A stretch of DNA of 64,000 nt from RUG100 sp050953405 (GCA_050953405.1 JBMNMP010000003.1:62001-126000); one strand, 5' to 3'; counted from the first letter of the stretch, positions 37,357 through 46,370 are shown. The notes: generated by a model from the letters alone, not told the origin. Numbers and translations: made by a program.

Positions 37357-37388
37357 TAGGCAATGTAATAAATTACAAGGAGAATGAA

Positions 37389-38180
37389 ATGAGCGTCATC
37401 AGTGATACATTAAAAAACAGCCGCAAGATCGTGGTCAAGATAGGCAGCAATGTCCTCTCCAACGACAGCGGCGCTGTGAACAAAGATAATATACATAATA
37501 TCGCACAACAGGTATACGGCCTGATCGAGCTGGGCAAGCAGGTGATCATAGTTTCCTCGGGAGCGGGAATCTGCGGCGTGGGTGCCATCAACAAGTGGTC
37601 GCGCAGGGGAGATATGAACTACAAACAGGCGCTGTGCGCCATCGGACAGGTAGAATTGATGATGGCTTATAAAGAATACTTTGAAGACTACGGAGTCCAC
37701 GTGGGACAGCTGCTGCTGACGAGCGACGACTTCACGCATGAAGAACGCACCCTGCATATAAGGAATACGCTTTTCACACTGGTGGACGAGGGTGTGCTGC
37801 CGATCGTAAATGAGAACGACAGTGTCAGCGTGGACGAAATAGCTATAGGCGACAACGACACGCTCTCGGCGCTGACGGCTTCCCTTTGGAACGCGGACGT
37901 GCTGGTGTGTCTCTCGGATATAGACGGCGTGTTCGACAAGGACCCCAAGAGGTACCCGGATGCGCAGCTGATAGAAAAGGTCGACGATATCGATGACCTG
38001 CTCGCTTCGATAGACATCGAGGGCAAGAGCTCCTTTGGCACCGGCGGCATATCGACCAAGATCGAGGCGGCGCGCCGCGTGTCCAGGTATGGCATGTCGA
38101 CAGTACTGCTGAACGGAAAGAAAAAAAATATCATCACAGACGCACTGAACGGCACGGAGACCGGAACGTGCTTTGTCTAG
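37389..38180 (+). CDS. proB: glutamate 5-kinase, short form without PUA domain
   Basis: A 263-residue amino acid kinase that makes gamma-glutamyl phosphate, first step of proline synthesis. Motifs: KIVVKIGSNVLS, VSSGAGICGVGAIN, VNENDSVSVDEIAIGDNDTLSA and GTGGISTKIEAARRVSRYGM. E. coli ProB has about 367 residues with a C-terminal PUA domain; this protein lacks it, as in some other bacteria. Followed after 12 nt by proC. Confidence 0.95.
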   Translation: MSVISDTLKNSRKIVVKIGSNVLSNDSGAVNKDNIHNIAQQVYGLIELGKQVIIVSSGAGICGVGAINKWSRRGDMNYKQALCAIGQVELMMAYKEYFEDYGVHVGQLLLTSDDFTHEERTLHIRNTLFTLVDEGVLPIVNENDSVSVDEIAIGDNDTLSALTASLWNADVLVCLSDIDGVFDKDPKRYPDAQLIEKVDDIDDLLASIDIEGKSSFGTGGISTKIEAARRVSRYGMSTVLLNGKKKNIITDALNGTETGTCFV

Positions 38181-38192
38181 AAAGGAACGGAT

Positions 38193-38993
38193 ATGAAGAT
38201 TGGATTTATTGGAACTGGTAATATGGGCGGGGCCATCCTCAAGGGATACAGCCCGATAGCGGAAAAAGAAGGCAACGAGCTGCTGGCGTTCAACAGGACG
38301 CCGGCAAAACTGGAAGCCATCGCGAAAGATCATAAGGTGACCGTCTGCGCCTCCATCGACGAGGTAGTCAGCGGTGCGGATACCATAATTCTCGGCGTGA
38401 AGCCGAACATGTACGAAGACGTTCTGCCGCAGATCGCGAAGAACTACAAGGCGGAGAAAGTCCTCGTTTCCATGGCTGCCGGAGTCAGCATCGGATTCAT
38501 CGAAGGTTACCTGGGGAAGGATGCCATGGTGGTCCGCATAATGCCGAACACCCCCGCGCAGGTGGGCGAGGCCATGATCTCGGTCTCCCGCAACGGCAAC
38601 GTGGGCGACGATGTGTATCCCGGCGTGATGGAGATCTTTCAGGGGATCGGCAGGGCCGAAGATGTCCCTGAAGAGCAGATACACTGCGTGATCGGAGTAT
38701 CCGGCAGCAGTCCGGCTTACACATATATGTACATCGATGCCCTGGTGAAGGCGGCGGTGAACAACGGCATGGACGCCGGCAAGGCAAAGATCTTTGCCGC
38801 GCAGTCGGTGCTGGGAGCGGCCAGGATGGTGCTCGAATCGGAAAAGACACCGGAGCAGCTGCGGATCGATGTCTGCTCGCCGGGGGGAACGACAATAGAG
38901 GCCGTAAACAAGCTGATGGAGAACGGCTTTGAAGATGATGTGGCCGAAGCCTTCCAGGCGGCGGTCGAGAAGTCAAAGGAAATGACCAAATGA
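38193..38993 (+). CDS. proC: pyrroline-5-carboxylate reductase
   Basis: A 266-residue enzyme for the last step of proline synthesis. Rossmann motif IGFIGTGNMGGAILKG at the N-terminus, VRIMPNTPAQVGEAM near residue 115 and the C-terminal signature SPGGTTIEAVNKLMENGF. The stop overlaps the next start by 4 nt. Confidence 0.96.
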   Translation: MKIGFIGTGNMGGAILKGYSPIAEKEGNELLAFNRTPAKLEAIAKDHKVTVCASIDEVVSGADTIILGVKPNMYEDVLPQIAKNYKAEKVLVSMAAGVSIGFIEGYLGKDAMVVRIMPNTPAQVGEAMISVSRNGNVGDDVYPGVMEIFQGIGRAEDVPEEQIHCVIGVSGSSPAYTYMYIDALVKAAVNNGMDAGKAKIFAAQSVLGAARMVLESEKTPEQLRIDVCSPGGTTIEAVNKLMENGFEDDVAEAFQAAVEKSKEMTK

Positions 38994-39526
38994 TAGTAGA
39001 AGAGAAGACGCTGCAGAGCGAGAGAATATACGAGGGAAAGATCTTGAACCTGCGCCGGGACAAGGTGACCGTGCGCAGCGGGACCTCGTACCGCGAGATC
39101 GTGGAGCACAACGGCGGCGTTGCCGTGGCCGCGATAACAGAAGACAACAAGATCGTCATGGTCAGGCAGTACCGGAAAACCATGGAACGGGTGGTGCTCG
39201 AAGTGCCCGCCGGAAAGCGGGAGGCCGGGGAGGAACCGCTGGAGACCGTGAACCGCGAGCTGCGCGAGGAAACCGGATATACGGCTGAAAATGTGGAACT
39301 GCTGACGGTGATGGAACCCTCGGTAGGCTATACGACGGAGACGCTCTACATCTATCTGGCCACGGGCCTCAGAAAGGGCGAGCGCGATCTGGACGAGAAC
39401 GAAGCCATCGACGTGGTGGAATACGACTTCCGCGAGATCGCTGAAAAGACAGCCGCCGGGGAATTGCGGGACGGCAAGACCATAGTCGCCGTCATGCTGG
39501 CGGCAAAAAAGATGGGGATCCTGTAG
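38990..39526 (+). CDS. NUDIX hydrolase, ADP-ribose pyrophosphatase type
   Basis: A 178-residue NUDIX protein. The box GKREAGEEPLETVNRELREETGY (GX5EX7REUXEEXGU pattern) is at about residues 75-97, and VRQYRKTMERVVLEVPAG just before it is typical of ADP-ribose pyrophosphatases. It hydrolyses ADP-ribose or related dinucleotide sugars. Overlaps proC by 4 nt and lies upstream of a Xer-like recombinase, a common clostridial arrangement. Confidence 0.9.
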   Translation: MIVEEKTLQSERIYEGKILNLRRDKVTVRSGTSYREIVEHNGGVAVAAITEDNKIVMVRQYRKTMERVVLEVPAGKREAGEEPLETVNRELREETGYTAENVELLTVMEPSVGYTTETLYIYLATGLRKGERDLDENEAIDVVEYDFREIAEKTAAGELRDGKTIVAVMLAAKKMGIL

Positions 39527-39602
39527 CAGTGCGTTATTGTAAACCGCTTGCCGTGATGGTATACTGTTTGTTGACCGAAAGCGGAACAGCGGGGAGATTG
39601 AA

Positions 39603-40484
39603 ATGTATTTGGATGAATTCCTAATGTATATAGATAAAGAAAGGAATATGTCCCGAAACACTCAGATAGCTTACAAGCGCGATGTTTTGGGATTTTTAAA
39701 ATTCCTTGAAAAAAGGGGCACCACTGATGTAAGCAAAGCCGACAAGGCGGATATCGTCGCCTTCCTGATGGAGAAAAAGGAAAAGGGCATGACAGCTTCC
39801 ACCATCAACAGGAAAATGGCTTCTATCAGAGCTTACTTCACGTTCCTGACCAGAAAAAATATCATCAGCGAAAATCCGTCTCTTGACATCAAGGCTCCCA
39901 GGGCCGAACGCAGGGAACTGGAGTATCTCAGCGTAGAAGAAGTCGAGAGAGTGCTGGATACGCCGGATGACAGCCTTCTGGGGACGCGGGACCGCGCCCT
40001 GATGGAGCTGCTGTATGCGACCGGCATCAGGGTCAACGAGGTGATCGCGGCCAACGTGGGCGATGTCAACCTGAGGATAGGCTTTTTTACGTGCCCGGGT
40101 TCGGCCGGAAAGGCCAGGATCATACCCATGGGCAGACCGGCGCGCGAAGCGGTGGAAGAGTATATCTATGAAGCGCGCAGGGAACTCGTTGATGAAAATT
40201 CCGATGAAGAGGCCCTCTTCGTCAATTACTATGGAAACCGGCTGACCAGACAGGGGCTCTGGAAGATCCTCAAGGAATACGGAGAAAAGGCGGGGCTCGA
40301 CAAAAAGCTGACGCCGCACCTGCTGCGGACTTCTTTTGCGGTGCACATGGTGCAGAACGGCGCCGATCTCAAATCGCTGCAGGAGCTGCTGGGCAACGAA
40401 GACCTGACGGCGACGCAGGTATATCTGTCGGTGACCAAGAACAGGATAAAGGATGTGTACGACAAGACGCATCCGAGGGCATAG
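39603..40484 (+). CDS. tyrosine recombinase, XerC/XerD type
   Basis: A 293-residue integrase. The N-terminal SAM-like domain spans about residues 1-90; the catalytic domain shows ATGIRVNEV (Arg), a Lys in the beta hairpin, HLLRTSFAVHMV (His-x-x-Arg), LLGNEDLTATQVYLSV with His/Trp position occupied by Asn/Glu and the nucleophilic Tyr. The usual LGH is LGN here. Chromosomal housekeeping position, no attachment sites or mobile genes nearby, so a dimer-resolution recombinase is likelier than a phage integrase. Confidence 0.85.
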   Translation: MYLDEFLMYIDKERNMSRNTQIAYKRDVLGFLKFLEKRGTTDVSKADKADIVAFLMEKKEKGMTASTINRKMASIRAYFTFLTRKNIISENPSLDIKAPRAERRELEYLSVEEVERVLDTPDDSLLGTRDRALMELLYATGIRVNEVIAANVGDVNLRIGFFTCPGSAGKARIIPMGRPAREAVEEYIYEARRELVDENSDEEALFVNYYGNRLTRQGLWKILKEYGEKAGLDKKLTPHLLRTSFAVHMVQNGADLKSLQELLGNEDLTATQVYLSVTKNRIKDVYDKTHPRA

Positions 40485-40492
40485 GAGCATAG

Positions 40493-41578
40493 ATGAATCT
40501 GACAGCATTTGACTTTTGGATAATTTTCATAGGTGCGCTGGTGGTCACGGTGATCATTACACCCCTCAGCATCAAGATAGCTCACAAGACGGGTGCCATG
40601 GATATTCCCAAGGACGACAGGCGCATGCACACCAAACCGATCCCGCGTATCGGCGGCATGGCTATATTCGCAGGAGTGACCCTGGGGATACTGGCGGCGG
40701 TCTGGCTCGGATACTGCGATGATGATCCCAGTCCTTTTGTGATACCCAGGATCAGGATATACGGCATCGTGATCAGCGGCGCCCTGATGTACATACTGGG
40801 CACTATAGATGACTACGTCAATTTGAGGCCGCTGGTCAAGCTGGCGGGGCAGATCGTGGTGGCCACTGTTGTCTACGCTTTCGGGCTCAGACTGAGCTTT
40901 ATTTCCATAGGCGCGGACACCACATTTACAGGCATCGTCTGCTATATAGTCACCCTCATCTGGATAGTGGGCATCACGAATACGATAAATCTTGTTGACG
41001 GACTGGATGGACTGGCGGCGGGCATTGTCTGCATCGCCAGCCTCTGCAACGCATATGTCGCTTACATACACGGATATTACCTGGCTTGTTTCCCGCTGCT
41101 GGCGGTGGCCGGAGGCTGCATGGGATTTCTGCCGTTCAACTTTTATCCGGCAAAGACCTTCATGGGAGACGGAGGCTCCCTATTCCTGGGATTCATGGTA
41201 GCTGCTTTTGCGCTGCTGGAGCCGGTGAAGAGCGCCACCGTGGTCGCCGTGATCATACCTTCCCTGGTGCTCTCACTGCCGATACTGGACACCTTCTTTG
41301 CTATCATACGCAGGCTGGTGGCTCACAAACCTATAATGGAAGCCGATAAGGGCCACATACACCACAGACTGATGCGGGCCGGACTGGGACAGCGGCGTAC
41401 GGTCCTCTGCATGTACGGCGTATGCGGCATCATGAGCATGGCGGCGATCATGGTATCCCGCGATCTGACGACCGAGGCCATCGGCCTGGGGATCATCGCA
41501 GTTATCTATCTCTATGTATTGCTCACCGACCCCAACAGGCGCAGCCCGCGGGGCGATGATCACAAAGAGGATAAATAA
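40493..41578 (+). CDS. undecaprenyl-phosphate sugar-1-phosphate transferase (MraY/WecA/TagO family)
   Basis: A 361-residue polytopic membrane protein with about ten helices. DDRRMHTKPIPRIGGMAIF at about residue 39, the catalytic TNTINLVDGLDGLAAG near residue 160 and FMGDGGSLFLGF near residue 221 are family signatures; the HIHHRLMRAGLGQR loop is typical of the WecA/TagO branch. It would transfer GlcNAc-1-phosphate (or similar) to undecaprenyl phosphate, starting teichoic acid or other cell-wall polysaccharides. Eight nt after the recombinase gene. Confidence 0.9.
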   Translation: MNLTAFDFWIIFIGALVVTVIITPLSIKIAHKTGAMDIPKDDRRMHTKPIPRIGGMAIFAGVTLGILAAVWLGYCDDDPSPFVIPRIRIYGIVISGALMYILGTIDDYVNLRPLVKLAGQIVVATVVYAFGLRLSFISIGADTTFTGIVCYIVTLIWIVGITNTINLVDGLDGLAAGIVCIASLCNAYVAYIHGYYLACFPLLAVAGGCMGFLPFNFYPAKTFMGDGGSLFLGFMVAAFALLEPVKSATVVAVIIPSLVLSLPILDTFFAIIRRLVAHKPIMEADKGHIHHRLMRAGLGQRRTVLCMYGVCGIMSMAAIMVSRDLTTEAIGLGIIAVIYLYVLLTDPNRRSPRGDDHKEDK

Positions 41579-41614
41579 GCCTCTTCACACAAACTACACA
41601 AAAAAGCATGAAAA

Positions 41615-41655
41615 AGGGTCAATGTGAAATTTCCGTGAACATTGGCCCTCTTTGA
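41615..41655 (+). terminator. hairpin after the sugar transferase gene
   Basis: AGGGTCAATGT (41615-41625) and ACATTGGCCCT (41639-41649) pair with one wobble, followed by CTTTGATTG. A modest terminator. Confidence 0.5.
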
Positions 41656-41725
41656 TTGCTCTAAATGAAAGGCGGTGATAATCTGTCAGAGTGTTAATGC
41701 TAAAAATGAATGTAAAGAGGTAATT

Positions 41726-42841
41726 ATGAAAATCAAATCAGTAATAATAGCCCTAGCAATATTCGTGGCAGCCGCTTGTGTGATAGCGCCTGCAACAACA
41801 GAAGCTCAGGAAGTGGAGACTCCGGAAACAACACAGGCAGCGACAACAGAGGCTGCAGCGACAACAGAAACCGCTGCCGAGCCGCAGCTGGATGCCGAGG
41901 CCGCCGACTATCAGTCAGTAGATCTGACCTGGACAGCAGTAGATACGGCGACCGGATATAACATCTACATGTCGGAGGACGGAGATGCCTGGACACTGGT
42001 CAAGAAGATCAGGAACGCGGCGACTACCGCCTACACTGTCAGCGATATTACTACAGGCCAGAAGACGATGTTCAAGATCACGACGACCGGAGCTGACAAA
42101 GTCTCCTCCGAGGCCGTTTCCGTGAAGACTGCATTGGCGAAGACAAAGGTCACCGGTTATGCAGCGGGAACAAGAGTGCTCAAGATCAGCTGGAAAAAGG
42201 TTGCCGGCGCACAGAAGTATGAACTCTACAGAAAGTCCGGCAGCGGAGCTTACAAAAAGATCAAGACCACCAGTGGTAAGTCATACAGTAACAGAAATCT
42301 CGCACCAGGAAAGACATACAAATATTATGTCAAGGCCGTGAGAACAGAGGACGGCGTCAAAGCCAGGACAGCCAGCGCTTCGAAAAAGGTGAAGACACCG
42401 AAGAAGCTGACCTGGGGAACCAAGGGTTTCAAGAAGACTAACGCTTACAAGACAATGAAGCTCTGCAGGAGCAAGCTCGGATGCCCGTATGTTTCGGGAG
42501 CTTCCGGCCCGTACAGCTTTGACTGCAGCGGATACGCCTACTGGATCAACAAGACCGCCGGCGTATCAGGCAAAAAGTTCACCAGATCATCGGCCCAGGG
42601 CGAATGGAGCCAGATCAGGAAGTACAGCATAGGACGCAGCTACAACAATGCACAGCCGGGAGACATCGTATTCATTTCGAGCTCCGGCAGCAGAGGAAAT
42701 ATAACTCACGTAGCTTTTTACTACGGCAACTACAAGCTGATACATGCGACCAACCCGAGCGTGGACGTGGCCATCACCAGCGTATACTGGTCGGGCGGCC
42801 CCAGCAAGGTAGTCGACATCGTGAGACTTCCGAATATGTAA
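41726..42841 (+). CDS. secreted NlpC/P60 peptidoglycan hydrolase with two Fn3-like domains
   Basis: A 371-residue exported protein. A signal peptide ends near residue 28 (PATTEAQ). A Thr/Glu/Ala linker follows with TTEAA repeats. Two fibronectin-III-like domains span about residues 60-150 and 150-235. The C-terminal catalytic domain has the Cys in FDCSGYAYW, His in ITHVAFYYG and a third polar residue in LIHATNPS, the NlpC/P60 triad. It should cleave stem peptides in the cell wall. Start 41726 follows AGAGG; an earlier in-frame start at 41675 would hide the signal peptide. Confidence 0.9.
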   Translation: MKIKSVIIALAIFVAAACVIAPATTEAQEVETPETTQAATTEAAATTETAAEPQLDAEAADYQSVDLTWTAVDTATGYNIYMSEDGDAWTLVKKIRNAATTAYTVSDITTGQKTMFKITTTGADKVSSEAVSVKTALAKTKVTGYAAGTRVLKISWKKVAGAQKYELYRKSGSGAYKKIKTTSGKSYSNRNLAPGKTYKYYVKAVRTEDGVKARTASASKKVKTPKKLTWGTKGFKKTNAYKTMKLCRSKLGCPYVSGASGPYSFDCSGYAYWINKTAGVSGKKFTRSSAQGEWSQIRKYSIGRSYNNAQPGDIVFISSSGSRGNITHVAFYYGNYKLIHATNPSVDVAITSVYWSGGPSKVVDIVRLPNM

Positions 42842-42850
42842 GAAAATACG

Positions 42851-42893
42851 GGGAGCCGATGCCGGGATCAAGATCCGGCGGGGCTCCTTTTTT
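42851..42893 (+). terminator. intrinsic terminator after the NlpC/P60 gene
   Basis: GGAGCC (42852-42857) pairs with GGCTCC (42882-42887), with inner GCCGG/CCGGC pairs, then TTTTTT. Confidence 0.9.
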
Positions 42894-42976
42894 CGTACGC
42901 GGGAGGCGGAGTCTTTTTTTCTCTTTTGGCTCCGCTTCGTGTGGCAATGAGGAGGGTTTAATAGTATAATAGCAAC

Positions 42977-44161
42977 ATGAATAATTACAGGGATTATAGA
43001 GGTTTTACGGATAAAATAAATGATATCATCGATGATGCGCTGCGCACCATGGATTTCGGCGGGCTGGACAGCGACATCAATTCTACGATGAGGCAGGCCA
43101 TGCGTGATGATATCAAACTCTCACATGACGATGAGAACGATGGGAACGAAGGCTGGATGCATCGCGCACAGAGGCAGTCTGCAGAGCAAACGTCTTCAGG
43201 AAGCGAGCTGATCCCGGTCGCCAAAAAACCGCCGGGGACTTTCAGCGGCATCATAATGATAGTGGCCGGCTCTTTGAGCACGGCATTATTCGGCATTGCT
43301 GATTTCATATCACTGGGGCTGGGCTCGATAACGCCGCTGAACACGCTGGCGCCGACGATAGCCCTCTCTGCCTGCACGGCGGCTTCCGTGGGCGTTATCC
43401 TGGGCGGCGTCTCGCTGCGTCGCCGGCTGCACCGTTTCAGGGAATATCTGGAGGCCATGGCGGGCGATGAGTTCTGCGAGATAAAGAACATAGCAGAAAA
43501 GTGCGCCCGCAGCGTCAAGGCGACGGTGCGTGATCTGAAAAAGATGATTGAACTGCGTATGTTCAAAGAAGGCCACCTCGATGACACGGAACAGTGGTTC
43601 ATTGGCAACGATGATATGTATCACCGCTATGTCGAAGCCCGTGAGAACGCCAGGAACCGTCAGGAGGCCGACAGGGAAGAGGCCGCCAGAAGGGCGGGAG
43701 AGAGCGAAGACGAACGCCGCCTGCGGATGGTGCTGGAGCGCGGTGAAGAGAGCGTGCGCCAGCTCAGGGAAGCGAATGCCGCGATGACGGGCGGGAACGT
43801 CAGCAGGCAGCTCGACGAGCTGGAAAACCTGGTGAGCAAGATATTCAAGCGTGTTGCCGAGAAGCCGGCGCTGCTGCCGGATATCAGGAAATTCATGGAT
43901 TATTACCTGCCGACAACGCTCAAACTGGTGAACGTATACGGCGAACTGGAGAGCAGACAGGTGAACTCCGAACAGGCAGAAAATGCCAAGAGGGACATAG
44001 AACAGACACTGGAGACTATACATCAGGCCTTCGAACAGCTCCTGAACGAGTTGTACGAGGATGAAGTAATGGATGTCTCCGCGGATATATCAGTGCTCAA
44101 GAGCATGTTTGCCCGCGACGGACTGACGGGCAGTGATTTCAAGAAGAGTGAACACGAATAA
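42977..44161 (+). CDS. XpaC family (5-bromo-4-chloroindolyl phosphate hydrolysis) membrane protein
   Basis: A 394-residue protein. Residues 1-80 are polar and acidic, two membrane helices lie at about residues 88-145, and the long C-terminal part is helical with an Arg/Glu-rich coiled coil near residues 220-275. The C-terminal region (DIRKFMDYYLPTTLKLVNVYGELES near residue 300) is the XpaC signature. XpaC proteins are regularly encoded with TelA-like partners, as here 16 nt downstream; molecular function is unknown, though the pair is linked to resistance to toxic anions and envelope stress. Confidence 0.83.
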   Translation: MNNYRDYRGFTDKINDIIDDALRTMDFGGLDSDINSTMRQAMRDDIKLSHDDENDGNEGWMHRAQRQSAEQTSSGSELIPVAKKPPGTFSGIIMIVAGSLSTALFGIADFISLGLGSITPLNTLAPTIALSACTAASVGVILGGVSLRRRLHRFREYLEAMAGDEFCEIKNIAEKCARSVKATVRDLKKMIELRMFKEGHLDDTEQWFIGNDDMYHRYVEARENARNRQEADREEAARRAGESEDERRLRMVLERGEESVRQLREANAAMTGGNVSRQLDELENLVSKIFKRVAEKPALLPDIRKFMDYYLPTTLKLVNVYGELESRQVNSEQAENAKRDIEQTLETIHQAFEQLLNELYEDEVMDVSADISVLKSMFARDGLTGSDFKKSEHE

Positions 44162-44177
44162 TTAAAGGAGGGTAATC

Positions 44178-45308
44178 ATGGACGAGATGAAAACGCCTCA
44201 GGCACCGGAGCTGGTGCTGGACGGGCTGGAAGAAGTAAAGCAGATGGATGAGGAACAGCAGATCCAGCTGAAGCAGGACTTTGAGACTGAGCGCTTTACG
44301 CCGGAGGAACAGAAACAAATAGATGAATTTGCCGGCAAGATCGACCTCACAAACACCAATCTGGTGCTCGGATACGGCGCCGGAGCACAGAAGAAGATGG
44401 CTGATTTTTCGGAGGATGCCCTCAGCAAGGTGAGAACCAAGGATCTGGGAGAAGTGGGGAACCTGATGACTACGCTGGTCGCCGAACTGAAGGGCTTTGA
44501 CGGGGAAGAGAAAAAGGGCCTGCTCGGTATCTTCAAGAAGGGGGCTGACAAGGCGGCTGTCCTCAAGGCCAGGTACGACAAGGCCGAAGTAAATGTAAAC
44601 AAGATCGCCGATGCCCTGGAAAAGCACCAGGTCGTCCTCATGAAGGACGTCGCCATGATGGATAATCTCTACGAGCTGAATAAGTCATATTTCAAAGAGC
44701 TGTCGATGTATATCGCCGCCGGAAAACAGAAACTGCAGCAGACGAGGGACGTGGAGATGCCTTCATTGAAGCGCAAAGCCGCGGAGACCGGTCTGCCGGA
44801 AGACGCTCAGGCGGCAAACGATCTGGCATCGATGTGCGACCGCTTTGAGAAGAAGATCTACGACCTCGACCTGACGAGGACCATATCCATACAGATGGCG
44901 CCGCAGATCAGGCTGGTGCAGGGAAATGACACCGTGATGAGTGAAAAGATCCAGTCCACGCTGGTGAATACACTGCCCATCTGGAAGAGCCAGATGATCA
45001 TCGCCCTGGGGCTGGCTCATTCACAGGAAGCTGCCAAAGCGCAGCGCAGTGTTTCCGAGGCCACCAATGAAATGCTGAAGAGGAACGCCGACAACCTGAA
45101 GATGGCCACCGTGGAGACGGCGAAAGAGTCGGAGCGCGGCATAGTTGACATGGAGACCCTGCAGCACACCAATGAGCAGCTGATCTCCACTATCGACGAG
45201 GTCCTCCAGATACAGGAGGAAGGCCATCAGAAGAGAATGGCCGCCGAGGGGCAGCTGCAGCAGATGGAAGGCGAGTTGAAACAGAAACTGCTGGATATAA
45301 GGAAGTGA
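44178..45308 (+). CDS. TelA-like toxic anion resistance protein
   Basis: A 376-residue, almost wholly helical cytoplasmic protein. ELNKSYFKELSMYIAAGKQKL near residue 174 and LDLTRTISIQMAPQIRLVQGNDTVMSEKIQSTLVNTLPIWKSQMIIAL at about residues 230-278 are the TelA family blocks. Members confer tellurite or lantibiotic/antibiotic tolerance in some hosts; mechanism is not known. AAGGAGG is 7 nt before the ATG. Coupled with the XpaC gene upstream. Confidence 0.87.
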   Translation: MDEMKTPQAPELVLDGLEEVKQMDEEQQIQLKQDFETERFTPEEQKQIDEFAGKIDLTNTNLVLGYGAGAQKKMADFSEDALSKVRTKDLGEVGNLMTTLVAELKGFDGEEKKGLLGIFKKGADKAAVLKARYDKAEVNVNKIADALEKHQVVLMKDVAMMDNLYELNKSYFKELSMYIAAGKQKLQQTRDVEMPSLKRKAAETGLPEDAQAANDLASMCDRFEKKIYDLDLTRTISIQMAPQIRLVQGNDTVMSEKIQSTLVNTLPIWKSQMIIALGLAHSQEAAKAQRSVSEATNEMLKRNADNLKMATVETAKESERGIVDMETLQHTNEQLISTIDEVLQIQEEGHQKRMAAEGQLQQMEGELKQKLLDIRK

Positions 45309-45313
45309 GTTAT

Positions 45314-45685
45314 ATGGGTATCATAAAATGGAAAAGAATTTATCTCGACGCTGAAGATGGCGACGGATACCGGATCCTGGTCGACAGGCTCTGGCCGCGC
45401 GGAGTGAAGAAGGAAAAAGCGGCACTGGACATGTGGGCCAAAGATATTACGCCGAGTGCAGATCTGCGAAAAGCTTATCACAAGGGCGCGATCAGCTTTG
45501 AGGATTTCTCGGAGGCTTACCGAAAGGAACTGGTCAATACCCCCGGCTTTCACGAATTCGTCTCCCTGGTCGCTGAAAAGCTGTCACAGGGAGATGTGAC
45601 CCTGCTATACGCTTCCAAAGAACCGCAGAAGAGCCACATACCCGTGCTCAGAGAACAGCTGGAGGAACAGTTGCCGGCCGTATAG
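45314..45685 (+). CDS. DUF488 family protein
   Basis: A 123-residue protein with IKWKRIYLDAEDGDGYRILVDRLWPRGVKKEKA, DMWAKDITPSADLRKAYHKG and VTLLYASKEPQKSH, all typical of DUF488 (YeaO-like). Function unknown. ATG 45314 with AAGGAAG 8 nt upstream is preferred over GTG 45305, which overlaps the telA stop. Encoded with the XpaC/TelA pair. Confidence 0.85.
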   Translation: MGIIKWKRIYLDAEDGDGYRILVDRLWPRGVKKEKAALDMWAKDITPSADLRKAYHKGAISFEDFSEAYRKELVNTPGFHEFVSLVAEKLSQGDVTLLYASKEPQKSHIPVLREQLEEQLPAV

Positions 45686-45695
45686 AGAAAAAGTC

Positions 45696-45724
45696 TTGAA
45701 CCGTTGTCCGTTCTGTGATATAGT
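45696..45724 (+). promoter_or_regulatory. promoter of rplS
   Basis: TTGAAC (45696-45701), 17-nt spacer, TATAGT (45719-45724). It gives a leader of about 75 nt; an L19 leader structure may be present but I could not fold it convincingly. Confidence 0.7.
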
Positions 45725-45805
45725 ATCTAAGTTACTACGGGCGGTCCTCTGAGTGCACACGCTGAAAAGGCACCACGAACGTCTATGAGGGAAGGAGGAA
45801 ACACC

Positions 45806-46312
45806 ATGAATGTATTAGACCAGATCACTGAAGAATATAAGAAGAGTGATATCCCGAACTTTAAAGTGGGCGACACTGTAAGGGTCCACATTAAAATCAA
45901 GGAAGGTTCCAGAGAGAGAATCCAGATATTTGAAGGATATGTTCTCAAAAGACAGCACGGTGGCATCAACGAGACATTTACTGTCAGAAGAATTGCCAGC
46001 GGAGTAGGCGTCGAGAAGACATTCCCCATCCATTCACCGCTGATCGACAAGATCGAGCTGGTCAAGAAGGGAAAGGTCAGAAGAGCCAGACTGCACTATA
46101 TGCGTGAAAGAACCGGAAAGTCTGCCAGGATCAAGAATAGAGTACTGACTGACGAGCAGATCAAGGCCGAAGTTGCGGCTATCGCTGCCAAGGAAGCTGA
46201 GGAAAAGGAAATCGAGGAAGCCAGAGCGGCTCGCGAAGCTGAATCCGCAGCCAAGGTAGCGGCCGATGCTGCAAAGGATGCGGCACCTGCCGAAGAAAAT
46301 TCCGCAGAATAA
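45806..46312 (+). CDS. rplS: 50S ribosomal protein L19 with a ~55-residue Ala/Glu-rich tail
   Basis: Residues 1-112 are a normal L19 (FKVGDTVRVHIKIKEGSRERIQIFEGYV, then SPLIDKIELVKKGKVRRARLHYMR). L19 is usually about 115 residues; this one has 168. The extra part is rich in Ala, Glu and Lys, probably a charged helix, and ends in AEENSAE, nearly the same as the S3 end AEQNSAE. L19 lies at the subunit interface. AAGGAGGAA before ATG 45806 decides the start over 45785. The terminator follows directly. Confidence 0.96.
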   Translation: MNVLDQITEEYKKSDIPNFKVGDTVRVHIKIKEGSRERIQIFEGYVLKRQHGGINETFTVRRIASGVGVEKTFPIHSPLIDKIELVKKGKVRRARLHYMRERTGKSARIKNRVLTDEQIKAEVAAIAAKEAEEKEIEEARAAREAESAAKVAADAAKDAAPAEENSAE

Positions 46313-46331
46313 CAGCATATCAGAACCTAAC

Positions 46332-46370
46332 GAACAGAGTCGGCTGACCGTCTCTGTTCTTTTATTTTTG
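46332..46370 (+). terminator. terminator after rplS
   Basis: GAACAGAG (46332-46339) pairs with CTCTGTTC (46352-46359), extended inward by CGG/CCG, then TTTTATTTTTG. Confidence 0.88.

Larger units (their letters stand above)
37027..37388. other. gene-free region between the small peptide and proB
   Basis: Apart from the terminator at 37061, a hairpin (AATGAGGTTATC at 37119 with GATAGCCTCATT at 37137, one G-T wobble) and the proB promoter, this 362-nt AT-rich stretch shows nothing I can name. The leader of proB is too short for a T-box. Confidence 0.6.

Noticed and set aside
39603..40484. Phage or integron integrase marking a mobile element
   Set aside because: Neighbours are core genes in a coherent operon, no attachment repeats are visible, and the length and motifs fit Xer proteins.
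41579..41725. c-di-AMP (ydaO-type) riboswitch before the NlpC/P60 gene
   Set aside because: Such elements are common before wall hydrolases, but this leader is only about 147 nt and lacks the conserved blocks I would expect.
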